Of a stretch of DNA of 56,163 bases, positions 32,793 to 41,356 are shown piece after piece (the stretch's first letter is position 1; each line of letters starts with the position of its first letter). Source of the stretch: Planctomycetota bacterium (GTDB taxonomy: Bacteria > Planctomycetota > UBA1135 > GCA-002686595); contig JAEUHZ010000058.1 in the NCBI GenBank assembly GCA_016795205.1, forward strand, positions 1-56,163. The letters run 5' to 3'. The notes beneath the pieces were generated by a model that saw only the letters and a program-made list of their open reading frames with translations, made no database searches and was not told where the DNA came from. The position numbers and the translations under genes are program-made.

Positions 32793-34904
32793 TCACTCCT
32801 TCCAGGGGGACTCGACCTTGCCGAACAGCTTGTGCTTGTCGTCCGACAGGTGGATCTCGACGGCGTCGGCACCCTTGGCCTCCAGCTCCAGGTCGAGCGG
32901 GAACCACACGTCGAGCCAGCCCTGATTGCCGCGCTCGTAGAGCGTCTCCGTGTCGGCGATGACGGCCATCCGCGCGCTCCCCGCGGCCTTCTTCTGGCCC
33001 TTCTTGCGCCAGGCGACCTCGGGGCGCGTCACCGCGTTCCACACGCGCTCGTAGCGCTCGCCGCCCACGCCGGTGACGACCACGGTGGCGCCCTGGATCT
33101 TGACCTTGCCATCGGCGAAGACCGAGACGTAGTCGAACGAGTACGGCGCCCCCAGGGTGACGACCGTGGTCTGGCCCGGCCGGACGTCGTAGTTCGTGGC
33201 CGTGCGGCTGGGCAGGATGACCGCCTTCTGGACCTGGCGCTTCTTGCCCTTGCGCACCTCGCCGTAGAAGAGCGTGTAGCGGCCGGCGGGGACCGTGACG
33301 CCCTTGGAGCCGCCCTCGACCAGGTCGAAGAAGCAGTCCTTGAGCTCGTTCGCGCCGCGCACGACGACCCACGTCGGCGCCGCGCCCTTGACCTCCAGCT
33401 TCAGGGTGCCCGTCGTGACGCTGGCGGGCGTGGCCAGGAGCTCCTTGCCCTTCGACCCGCCCTCGAGCTTCCACCACGAGCCGCCGATCTGCTGGTATTG
33501 GCTCCAGGGCCGCGCACGCTTGGCGTCGCCGATCACGATCGAGTCGAGCTCGGGCTGGTAGGAGCCGTTCGACAGGCCGGCGTAACCGTAGGTCTGCACC
33601 TCGCTGCCGTAGACCCCGTCCATCGTGTCGTCGAGGATGCGCACGTGGGTCGTGCCGATCGTGCCCACGACGCTGGCCGCCGAGAGCGTGTAGATCGGCA
33701 TGGCTTGATCGTTCGGCTGGAGGTTGACCTCGAGCCCCTGGTAGGCGTCCCGATCGATGCCCGTGGCCGCGAAGAAGGCCCACGGCCGGGCCGCGTCGCC
33801 CTTGCCGATCTGGATGCGGAACGGCGTCAGGGTCCCGGCCACGACGATCTTCAGGTCGGCCGGACCATCGGCCTTGCCGTCCCCGTCCACGTCGAAGCGC
33901 AGGTCGGCCGATCCCAGCCTGTGCAGCACGGGGCTGTCGGCGCCGAGCTGGGCGAACGTGGCGCTGGTGCCCTTGGCGCCGAGCTGCACCGGGTTCCACA
34001 GCGCGTAGACCTCGTCGGCCTGGAAGCACGGCCGCGCATAGGCCTCGGGATGCGCGATCGGCTCGAATTCCAGCGCCACCGCGACCGGGTTGCCGGCTTC
34101 CTGCGGCGGACCGGCGGGGCCGGCGGGCACCTCGCCGGCCTTGCCGGGCTTCGCGCCCTTGCCGCCCTTGCCCTTCTCGGGCTCGTCGACCGCCGGACCG
34201 CCTTCCTTGTCGTGGCCCTTCTTGGCGAGTTCCGCGGCCCGCTTGCGCGCCGCGACGGCGCGCCCGTCCTCGAGCTCGATCTGCGCGCGCAGCTCGACCG
34301 CGCGCGTCCAGTGCTTCCAGGCCTTGTGCGGGTCGGCGTCCGTGCCGCGCACGGCCTCGTCGAAGGTCTCGGCCAGGAGCAGGTGCGTCTCCGAGGCCGA
34401 GTAGTGATCGCCCTCGGACTCGAACGCGCTCGCCAGGATGTCGAGCTCGTCCGCGAGTTGTGCGAAGAGCAGCGGGTCGCGGCCCTCGCGGTTCACCTCG
34501 AGATCCGTCCCGGCCTGCGCCAGGCGCTTGCGCAGGTCGGAGCGCGTGCGCCGAGACCGCTCGTCGAGACCCTTCAGGTAGGCCTCCATGCGGGCGGGAA
34601 ACCCGGTCTTGACGGCCGCGTTCCAGCCCTCGACGAGCGCGGCGTGGAGCGGCTTCTCGTTGGGGTCGTCGCGATCGAGCAGCACCTCCCCGATCCGCAG
34701 GATCCAGGCCGCGGCCTGGGTCGTGTCGCTCTTGACCAGGGTCTCGACGTCCTTCTTGCCGGCGGCGACAGCCTTCTTGAGCTTCTCCTTGAAGGCGCTG
34801 TCGGGCTGGTCGAACGCAGCCGGCGCAGCGGAGGTCGCGTGGGCGCTCGCCGCGGGGGCGCCGGCGATCAGGGCCGCCAGCGCGAGGATGTGGACGGATC
34901 GCAT
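32793..34904 (-). CDS. Secreted protein of unknown function (703 aa)
   Basis: I do not recognise the family. The first 22 residues form a signal peptide (LALAALIAGAPAASAHA). The N-terminal third is helical and Lys/Glu-rich, somewhat like repeat scaffolds, with a low-complexity Gly/Lys/Pro segment near 245-270. The C-terminal two thirds are beta-rich with Asp-rich motifs such as DVDGDGKADG and RILDDTMDGVYGSE, which resemble FG-GAP or EF-hand-like calcium sites. It ends KLFGKVESPWKE. An extracellular or periplasmic role is likely. A good promoter lies upstream, and serS begins 4 bp downstream, an unexpected operon partner. Confidence 0.72.
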   Translation of the reverse strand: MRSVHILALAALIAGAPAASAHATSAAPAAFDQPDSAFKEKLKKAVAAGKKDVETLVKSDTTQAAAWILRIGEVLLDRDDPNEKPLHAALVEGWNAAVKTGFPARMEAYLKGLDERSRRTRSDLRKRLAQAGTDLEVNREGRDPLLFAQLADELDILASAFESEGDHYSASETHLLLAETFDEAVRGTDADPHKAWKHWTRAVELRAQIELEDGRAVAARKRAAELAKKGHDKEGGPAVDEPEKGKGGKGAKPGKAGEVPAGPAGPPQEAGNPVAVALEFEPIAHPEAYARPCFQADEVYALWNPVQLGAKGTSATFAQLGADSPVLHRLGSADLRFDVDGDGKADGPADLKIVVAGTLTPFRIQIGKGDAARPWAFFAATGIDRDAYQGLEVNLQPNDQAMPIYTLSAASVVGTIGTTHVRILDDTMDGVYGSEVQTYGYAGLSNGSYQPELDSIVIGDAKRARPWSQYQQIGGSWWKLEGGSKGKELLATPASVTTGTLKLEVKGAAPTWVVVRGANELKDCFFDLVEGGSKGVTVPAGRYTLFYGEVRKGKKRQVQKAVILPSRTATNYDVRPGQTTVVTLGAPYSFDYVSVFADGKVKIQGATVVVTGVGGERYERVWNAVTRPEVAWRKKGQKKAAGSARMAVIADTETLYERGNQGWLDVWFPLDLELEAKGADAVEIHLSDDKHKLFGKVESPWKE

Positions 34905-34972
34905 GGGCCTCGGGCGCGCGGCCCAGCTACGGCCGGCCTGCTCGGGACCGGCCGGGGGCGCGCGAGCCGCGG

Positions 34973-35002
34973 AGTCTAGCGCTGCACGCGCAGACGGTCC
35001 AA
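34973..35002 (-). promoter_or_regulatory. Promoter of the 703-aa secreted protein/serS operon
   Basis: On the minus strand TTGGAC (35002-34997), an 18-bp spacer and TAGACT (34978-34973). The predicted leader is about 60 nt before the ATG at 34904 and includes a 7-bp hairpin at 34930-34954. It is one of the clearest sigma-70-type promoters here. Confidence 0.55.
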
Positions 35003-35014
35003 GGCCGCGGAGGC

Positions 35015-36805
35015 TCAGCGTGCGCGCAGACGGGCGAGTTCCGACTCCAGGTGCCGGACGCGGCCTGGCGCGCGCGTGCGAGCCAGCTCCAGCGCGCGCT
35101 CGACGTGCGCCAGCGCCGACCTCTGGTCACCCTCGGCCTCGGCGACGAGGCCCAGCCCAAGGCGGGCCTCGACGTCGTTCGGACGGAGCGCGAGCGCGCG
35201 CTCGAAGGCGCTCTGCGCCGCCGCCCGGGAGCCGCGTCGAAGCAGCACGTTGCCCAGCGTCGCGTGCAGGCTGGGATCCAGGGGCGAGAGCTCCACGGCG
35301 CGCCGCGCGCAGGCCTCGGCCGCGGCCAGGCGACCCTGATTGCCGTACACGGCCGCCAGGTTCATGTGCGGCCGCGCGTAGCGCGGGTCGGCCTCGATCG
35401 CGCGCACGAGCAACGCTTCCCCCTCCGCGGCGCGACCCATCTGCACGCGCAGGATGCCCAGGTTGTTCAGCGCGCGAGCGTGGTCGGGCTTGGCCGCCAG
35501 CGCCGCTTCGTATTCCGCGGCCGCGCCGGGGAGATCGCCGCGGCTCTGGCGCACGAGCCCCCGGTTCGTGTGCGCGATCCAGCTCCGCGGGTTGACCTCC
35601 AGCACGCGCGCGAAGACGGCCTCCGTGTCCCGCCAGTGCCGCGCTTGCGCGTACGACGCGCCGGCCAGCAGCGCCACGACGATCAGCGCCAGGACTTGCG
35701 CCGCGCGCGCGGCGTCGGCGGGCCAGGCTCGTGCGACGAGCAGGGCCGGGCCCAGGAGCGCCAGGTACGCATAGCGGTCCGCGACGGTCGAGATGTCCTG
35801 GTGGGCGAAGGGCGCGAGGCCCAGCACCGGGGCCAGCCCCGCGGCGAACACCAGGGCCGGAACGAGCGCGGCCCGCCGCAGCGCGGGCAGGGCCAGCACT
35901 GCGCCAGCCACGAGTCCGGCCACGGCCAGCGAGGCGTCGAAGCCGCCGGCCAGGACCACCGACGGCCGACGCCCGTGGTCGGCGGCCAGCGCGCAGGGCG
36001 CGACGAGCTTGCGCGCGTAGAACTCCAGCGCGTCCGCCGCGACCAGCAGGCGCTCGGGGAAGCCGACGGCCTCCTTGACGAGGACGTCGCCCTGGAGGCC
36101 CTTCGTGACGGCCAGGCAGGCCGCCGCCGCGAGCAACCCGGCGCAGAGCCGCGGACCCGCCCAACGCGCCCCGCGTCGCAGGAGGAACAGCTCGAGGAGC
36201 AGCGCGAGCGCCGGCACGACGGCGGCCGAGGGCTTCGAGAAGAGCGCCAGGACGAGGAGCAACGCGGCGGCGACGTCGCGGCGAGCCGAGCGCTCCGCCC
36301 CGGCGTAGGCGCTCAGCGCGCCCAGACCGAAGGCCGCGGCCAGGAGCCCGCGCTGCTCGCTGATCCATGCCACGGACTCGACCTGCAAGGGGTGCAACGC
36401 GAAGAGCAGCCCACCGAGCGCGGCGCCGGTCGGACGCGCGCCCAGCCGCGCCAGGAGGCGCACGACGAGCGCGGCATTCAGCGCGTGGAGCAGCACGGAG
36501 ACCGCGTGGAAGACGCGCGGGTCCGGCCCACCCGTGACCCAGGCCTCGAGCGCGAACAGCGTGTAGCTGACCGGGACGTAGAGCCCCAGGAACGGCGCCG
36601 TCCAGAAGCTCGCGACCGAGGTCAGGGTCGGCGGATCGAGCCGCGCATTGCCGGTCACGTGCTGGTCGTCGTCCCAGACCAGGAACTCGTGGGACAGCGT
36701 GCGCGCGAAGACCAGGACCGCGACCAGCGCCACGCCCAGCGCCAGCCTGTCGATCGAGCCGCGCCAGGCCCCGGGCGGCCGATCCGCGGGCGCGCGCGCG
36801 GCCAC
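35015..36805 (-). CDS. Membrane protein with C-terminal TPR repeats (TMTC-like)
   Basis: The 596-residue protein has about 10-11 membrane helices in residues 20-400, then at least five TPR units (about 405-580, for example NNLGILRVQMGRAAEGEALLVRAIEADP). The first loop has the acidic motif FLVWDDDQHVTGN, as in GT-C glycosyltransferases and eukaryotic TMTC proteins. Bacterial homologues are widespread in Planctomycetes and may transfer sugars from lipid carriers, but activity is not shown by sequence. The GTG at 36805 gives the first membrane helix soon after. It lies 7 bp after the glyQS stop, so it is probably co-transcribed. Confidence 0.78.
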   Translation of the reverse strand: MAARAPADRPPGAWRGSIDRLALGVALVAVLVFARTLSHEFLVWDDDQHVTGNARLDPPTLTSVASFWTAPFLGLYVPVSYTLFALEAWVTGGPDPRVFHAVSVLLHALNAALVVRLLARLGARPTGAALGGLLFALHPLQVESVAWISEQRGLLAAAFGLGALSAYAGAERSARRDVAAALLLVLALFSKPSAAVVPALALLLELFLLRRGARWAGPRLCAGLLAAAACLAVTKGLQGDVLVKEAVGFPERLLVAADALEFYARKLVAPCALAADHGRRPSVVLAGGFDASLAVAGLVAGAVLALPALRRAALVPALVFAAGLAPVLGLAPFAHQDISTVADRYAYLALLGPALLVARAWPADAARAAQVLALIVVALLAGASYAQARHWRDTEAVFARVLEVNPRSWIAHTNRGLVRQSRGDLPGAAAEYEAALAAKPDHARALNNLGILRVQMGRAAEGEALLVRAIEADPRYARPHMNLAAVYGNQGRLAAAEACARRAVELSPLDPSLHATLGNVLLRRGSRAAAQSAFERALALRPNDVEARLGLGLVAEAEGDQRSALAHVERALELARTRAPGRVRHLESELARLRAR

Positions 36806-36812
36806 CGCCGGC

Positions 36813-38180
36813 TCAGCCCTTCGCGGCCGGCCGCTTCCAGCCGCGGATCGACTCCCGCAGGAAGCCCGCGAGCTCGGCGCGCTTGACGCGATCCTGGTGC
36901 ATCGTGTCGCGGTGGCGGACCGTCACCACGTCGTCCGCGAGCGTGTCGCCGTCGATCGTGACGCAGTAGGGCGTGCCGACCTCGTCGAGGCGCCGGTAGC
37001 GGCGGCCGATGGCCGCGCTCTCGTCGTAGAAGGTCGTGAGCCGGGCCGCGCGCAGCTCACGGTCGATCTCGCGGGCCTTCTCGGGCATGCCCTCCTTCTT
37101 GACGAGCGGCAGCACGCCCACGGTGATCGGAGCGATCTCCGGATGCAGGTGCAGCACGACGCGCGTCTCGCCCTCGACGACCTCCTCGTCGTAGGCGTCG
37201 ATCAAGAAGGTGAGCGCGGTGCGGTCCACACCCGCCGCGGGCTCGACGACCCAGGGGAAGTACTTCTCCTTCGTGTCGGGGTCGAAGTAGCGCAGGTCCT
37301 TGCCCGACGCCTCGCTGTGGCGCTTCAGGTCGAAGTCCGTGCGGCAGGCGATGCCCTCCAGCTCGCCCCAGCCGAACGGATACTCGTACTCGACGTCGGT
37401 GCAGCCCGTGGAGTAGTGCGCCAGCTCGTCCGGCGCGTGCTCGCGCAGGCGCAGCTTCGAGGGCTCGATGCCGTAGTCGAGGTACCAGGCGTGACGCTCC
37501 TTGCGCCAGTACTCGTACCAGTGGTCGTTCTGCGCCGGTGGCAGGAAGAACTCCATCTCCGCCTGCTCGAACTCGCGCGTGCGGAACACGAAGTTGCCGG
37601 GCGTGATCTCGTTGCGGAAGCTCTTGCCGATCTGCGCGATGCCGAACGGCGGCGCCTTGCGCGAGCTCTCCAGGACGTTCTTGAAGTTCAGGAAGATCCC
37701 CTGCGCCGTCTCTGGCCTCAGGTAGGCGACCGAGCCGGCGCCCTCGACCGCGCCGACGTTCGTCTTGAACATCAAGTTGAAGGCGCGCGCCTCGGTCAGC
37801 TCGCCGCCACACTCGCCCGGCCGCTTGCTCGGACGCTCGGGGCAGGACGCGTCGGCCAGCTTGTCGGCGCGGAAGCGGCCCTTGCACTTCTTGCAGTCGA
37901 CCATCGGGTCGGTGAAGCCGGCCACGTGGCCCGACGTCTCCCAGGTCTTGGGATTCTGGATGATGGCCGAGTCCAGCCCGACCATGTCGTCACGCATCGT
38001 GACCATGCGCGTCCACCAAGCCTCCTTGACGCGCCGCTTGAGCTCGACCCCGAGCGGGCCGTAGTCGTAGGTGTTGCCGATGCCGCCGTAGATCTCGGAG
38101 GCCTGGAACACGAAACCGCGGCGCTTGCACAGGGACACGATCGTGTCCATGAAGCGCGTGTCGTTCTTGGTCGTCGTCAT
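36813..38180 (-). CDS. glyQS: Glycyl-tRNA synthetase, single-chain (alpha2) type
   Basis: The 455-residue class II synthetase charges tRNA-Gly. It is the eukaryote/archaea-like homodimeric form. Key motifs are ASEIYGGIGNTYDYGPLGVELKRR at the N-terminus, YLRPETAQGIFLNFKN, SFRNEITP (motif 2) and FEQAEMEFF. A CxxC pair (CKKCKGRF), with further Cys residues downstream, suggests the usual zinc site. The anticodon-binding domain fills the C-terminal 100 residues. The ATG at 38180 gives the normal start MTTTKNDTRFMDTIVSLCKRRG; the frame upstream is a shadow of the thioredoxin-like gene. Confidence 0.96.
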   Translation of the reverse strand: MTTTKNDTRFMDTIVSLCKRRGFVFQASEIYGGIGNTYDYGPLGVELKRRVKEAWWTRMVTMRDDMVGLDSAIIQNPKTWETSGHVAGFTDPMVDCKKCKGRFRADKLADASCPERPSKRPGECGGELTEARAFNLMFKTNVGAVEGAGSVAYLRPETAQGIFLNFKNVLESSRKAPPFGIAQIGKSFRNEITPGNFVFRTREFEQAEMEFFLPPAQNDHWYEYWRKERHAWYLDYGIEPSKLRLREHAPDELAHYSTGCTDVEYEYPFGWGELEGIACRTDFDLKRHSEASGKDLRYFDPDTKEKYFPWVVEPAAGVDRTALTFLIDAYDEEVVEGETRVVLHLHPEIAPITVGVLPLVKKEGMPEKAREIDRELRAARLTTFYDESAAIGRRYRRLDEVGTPYCVTIDGDTLADDVVTVRHRDTMHQDRVKRAELAGFLRESIRGWKRPAAKG

Positions 38181-38284
38181 GGCGTGGCGCTCCCGCGCCG
38201 CGCGCCGTCCGGCGCGGGGGGCGCGGAAGGGTAGCGCGCGCTCGGGGCGGCCGCGACCGCGGTCCCGAGGAGCGCGACGCGGCG

Positions 38285-40006
38285 CTAGCGACCCGGCGCG
38301 GCGCGTTCGGCCTCGGCCACGAGCTCCTCGGCCAGGCGCGTGAGCTCCTCGAAGGGCCGGTTCCGGGCGCGGATCACACCCTGCGCGTCGACGAGCAGGA
38401 ACGCCGGGAGCGGGCGTCGCAGGTAAAGGGTCTGCAGGTACGGATGGTTGCTGCTCTGGAGCAGGCCGCAGCGCCAACCGATGCCCAGCTTCTCGAACTG
38501 CTGTCGCGCGACCTGGCGGGTCATCGCGGGACCGATCAGCCCGACCAGCGCGAACGGGCGGCCCGCGAAGCGCTCGACGAGCGCGCGCCGCTCGGCCGCC
38601 AGCGGTTCCCAGGTCGAGTCCAGCGGGTCGAACGACTCCAGCAGCAGCACGCGCCCGCGGTAGCCGGCCAGGACCAGCTCCAGGTCCTCGACGTCGCGGA
38701 TCCCCCACTCGGCCGTGCGCGAGTCAGGCAGCTTCGCGCCGGGTGCGACGGCGCGCACGCGAGCGGCTTCGGCCGCAGCCTTCTCCGTCAGCCCGGCCAT
38801 GTCGGCGTGCCGCGCGACGAGCTCGTCGAGCGCGGCCAGCGCGCCCAGGAAGTGCGCCTCGGAGCCCTCGGCCAGGCGGGTCTGAGCCTCGATCCACAGC
38901 GCGTGCGCCCGCGGCTCGGAGGCCTGCGCGAGCTCCAGCACGGCCCGCGTGAACGGCAGTGGCGCGAGTGGCACGATCTCGGGAGCCTGCTCGGAGAGGG
39001 CCTCGAGCGTCGAGCGCAGCCAGGGCGCCTCGCCACCTCCGACGCGCACCGCCAGCTCCAGGGCTCGCATCCGCAGCGGCCCCCAGCGCACGTCGCGCGG
39101 TCCGTAGTGCCGCCCGAGCTCGCGCGCCAGGAGCGAGAGGGCGATGTCGGGCGCCAGCTCGCGCGCGTTCGCGAAGGCCGGGTACAGGTCCTCGATCCAG
39201 GACTTCGCGTCGTGGAAGCCCGTGGCCGCGAGCGGCGCGATGCGCGCCTCGGCCGCGATGAACGGATGCTCGGGCCACTCCGCGGCGGGCTGGCCTGCCA
39301 CGGCCGCCTCGAGCGCGCGCGCCAGCCAAGCGTCCATGGCGGCCAGCAGCGCGCGCGTCACGTCGACCATCAAGTACTGGGCCGCCTCGCGCGCGGCCTT
39401 GGTCTGCGGGAAGGCATGGACCACGGCGTTGCGCAGCTCGTCCGCGCGCGCCTTGCGCGCCGGGTCCTGCTGCTCGCCGCGCCCGGCCACGACCTGGGAC
39501 GACTCGAACAGCGCGCGCGCCTGGACCTCGGGGTTCGTGGCTCGGGTGGCGATCCGGTCGAGGTGGCGCAGCACGACCGGCTCGCCGAACTCCTGCGCCT
39601 GCTGACGCAGCGCGGTCACGGCGCCGAGGAGGGCCGCGTCGCCCGCGCAGCAGGCCAGCAGCGCGTCGATCTGGGCCTCGACCACCGGCAGCCGGCGCGC
39701 CGGATCGCTGACCCCTTGCGCGACGTTCTCGCACAGCCAGCGGCGCGCGTGGGCGCTGCCCGCGGCGGCCACCGCCTCCATGCGCCCCCAGAACTCGGAG
39801 GCCGGGTGCACGGTCGGCGCGGGCGCTCGACCGCGCGCGGCTTCGACCCGAGCCTGGTCGTAGACCTGGAGCGCCGAACGGTAGGAGGCCTCGACCTCGA
39901 GGTAGGCCGGATCCGCCGTCGGGTCCGGGCGCCAGCGCGGACGCTGAGCCTCGCCGGTCGGGACCAGGACGGCGGCGAAGAAGAGGAGGGTCGCGATCCA
40001 CGGCAT
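38285..40006 (-). CDS. Secreted protein with degenerate thioredoxin-like domain
   Basis: The 573-residue protein has a signal peptide (about 1-20) and a long helical region of unknown fold (about 30-420). A C-terminal domain (about 425-570) aligns with the TlpA-like protein encoded just upstream. Matching points are GYRGRVLLLESFDP against DYRGKVLVLDFWGF, RPFALVGLIG against DPFALVGVAT, and a cis-Pro-containing RRPLPAFLLVDAQG. The redox CxxC is gone: the positions read DPLDSTWEP. The helical part also matches its neighbour (HPASEFWGRMEAVA against HPNAQHYARFEALA), so the genes are paralogues. It cannot catalyse thiol exchange in the usual way. Confidence 0.75.
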   Translation of the reverse strand: MPWIATLLFFAAVLVPTGEAQRPRWRPDPTADPAYLEVEASYRSALQVYDQARVEAARGRAPAPTVHPASEFWGRMEAVAAAGSAHARRWLCENVAQGVSDPARRLPVVEAQIDALLACCAGDAALLGAVTALRQQAQEFGEPVVLRHLDRIATRATNPEVQARALFESSQVVAGRGEQQDPARKARADELRNAVVHAFPQTKAAREAAQYLMVDVTRALLAAMDAWLARALEAAVAGQPAAEWPEHPFIAAEARIAPLAATGFHDAKSWIEDLYPAFANARELAPDIALSLLARELGRHYGPRDVRWGPLRMRALELAVRVGGGEAPWLRSTLEALSEQAPEIVPLAPLPFTRAVLELAQASEPRAHALWIEAQTRLAEGSEAHFLGALAALDELVARHADMAGLTEKAAAEAARVRAVAPGAKLPDSRTAEWGIRDVEDLELVLAGYRGRVLLLESFDPLDSTWEPLAAERRALVERFAGRPFALVGLIGPAMTRQVARQQFEKLGIGWRCGLLQSSNHPYLQTLYLRRPLPAFLLVDAQGVIRARNRPFEELTRLAEELVAEAERAAPGR

Positions 40007-40018
40007 GGGCAGGGTCTT

Positions 40019-41242
40019 CTAGCGGGCCGAGCGCGCCTCGCGGGCGCGCTGTTCTTCGATCAGCGTGCGCACCGCGCGCGCGAGCTCCTCGCCGCGGACG
40101 TCGACGAAGCGCACGGTGCCCTGGGCGTCGAATACGTAGATCGTGGGGTAACGTTGGACGCCCCAGGAGACGGGCCACTCCCCGCGCGTGCCCCCGGCCC
40201 AGGCGTTGCGCCAGGAGACCTGGGCCTCGCGGGCGCGCTCGCGGAAGGTCGCCAGGTCGTCGTCGGTCGCCACGCCGACCAGCGCGAACGGGTCGCCCGC
40301 GTGGCGCGCCGCGAGCTGCGCCAAATCGGGCAGGCTGCGCACGCACGGCCCGCACCAGAAGCCCCAGAAGTCGAGCACCAGGACCTTGCCCCGGTAGTCG
40401 GACAGCCGGAAGCGCCGGCCCTCCGTGTCGACCGCCTCGACGTCCGGCGGCGTGCGGCCGGGCGCCAGGTGCTCGGCTTGGAACAAGGCTCCCTTCGCGC
40501 TCGCGCCGGCCGGCGTGTCGGAGTGCTTCTCGGCCAGCTCGCGCACCACGCGGGCGTGCTCGGCGCGCGAGTCGGGATCGAGCCGCGGCGCGAGGATCGC
40601 CGCCCGGGCCGCCAGCGCCGCGGCGCGGTTGGCCTTGACGGTCGTCGCGTCCGAGAGCGTCGCGAGCAGCAGGTTCGCGCGCTCGAAGCCCAGGCCGCCC
40701 GGCGAGGCGTCGGACTGCAGCCAGCGCGCGACCTCGGGCATCCAGGGTTGGTCGGGGTGGACCACGACGAGGCGCGCGTAGACGTCGGCCTTGCGCTCCG
40801 CGGCCTCGGCCGGCGTCGTGGCGAGCTGGCCGATCGCGCCCAGGCACCAGCGCAGCGCGTCGGGCTGATCCTCGCGGGCCAGCGCCTCGAAGCGCGCGTA
40901 GTGCTGCGCGTTCGGATGGGGCGGCCACTGCTCGCGCGGCACGCGCGCCTCCTGGAGACGCTGGAGCTCGGCGGCGTAGCGCACGACGGCGGCGCGCAGC
41001 TCGACGGTCGCAGCCTCGAACTCGGCCTTGAGGCGGGCCTCGCGCTCGGCCTTCGCGGCCGCGAGGCGCGCCTGCGCCGCGTCGCGCTCGGCGCGGACCG
41101 CGGGCGGCGTGGGGGCTGGCGCGGGCTCCTGCGCGCGGAGCGGGAGCGCCGCGAGCGCAGCCAGCACGAGGAGCCAAGGGGAGCGGAGCGCGCCACCGCT
41201 CTGACTGCGCTGCTCCAGGGGAGCCTGGGGTTCGTTCGGCAT
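40019..41242 (-). CDS. TlpA-like thioredoxin-fold protein (CGPC)
   Basis: The 407-residue protein has a signal or membrane anchor (about 21-37) and a charged helical region (about 45-255). It ends in a TlpA/ResA-type thioredoxin domain (about 262-400) with the active site FWGFWCGPC (C297, C300) and cis-Pro motif RYPTIYVFDAQG. It should reduce or exchange disulfides in the periplasm; the helical domain may bind a partner. It lies 12 bp upstream of its CxxC-lacking paralogue, forming an operon. The ATG at 41242 was chosen over many longer frames, which overlap the mqnC gene. A TATAGT sits 37 bp upstream. Confidence 0.85.
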   Translation of the reverse strand: MPNEPQAPLEQRSQSGGALRSPWLLVLAALAALPLRAQEPAPAPTPPAVRAERDAAQARLAAAKAEREARLKAEFEAATVELRAAVVRYAAELQRLQEARVPREQWPPHPNAQHYARFEALAREDQPDALRWCLGAIGQLATTPAEAAERKADVYARLVVVHPDQPWMPEVARWLQSDASPGGLGFERANLLLATLSDATTVKANRAAALAARAAILAPRLDPDSRAEHARVVRELAEKHSDTPAGASAKGALFQAEHLAPGRTPPDVEAVDTEGRRFRLSDYRGKVLVLDFWGFWCGPCVRSLPDLAQLAARHAGDPFALVGVATDDDLATFRERAREAQVSWRNAWAGGTRGEWPVSWGVQRYPTIYVFDAQGTVRFVDVRGEELARAVRTLIEEQRAREARSAR

Positions 41243-41279
41243 CGGTTTCACGGCCCGCGCGCCGGGCACGGCCAGACCG

Positions 41280-41310
41280 ACTATATCGACCGGGCCCGCG
41301 GTCCTAGACT
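41280..41310. promoter_or_regulatory. Divergent promoter patch between the TlpA-like gene and mqnC
   Basis: A short AT-richer patch contains TATAGT on the minus strand (41285-41280), facing the TlpA-like gene, and TAGACT on the plus strand (41305-41310), facing mqnC 46 bp away. The -35 elements are weak on both strands. Confidence 0.4.
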
Positions 41311-41356
41311 CAGGGATCGACCGCGACCTGCGCGATCCGCGCGGCGGCCGCCCCGG

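Noticed and set aside
38444..41356. Plus-strand upstream extension of mqnC (about 970 codons)
   Set aside because: It is antisense to two thioredoxin-fold genes; only the part after the ATG at 41357 resembles MqnC.
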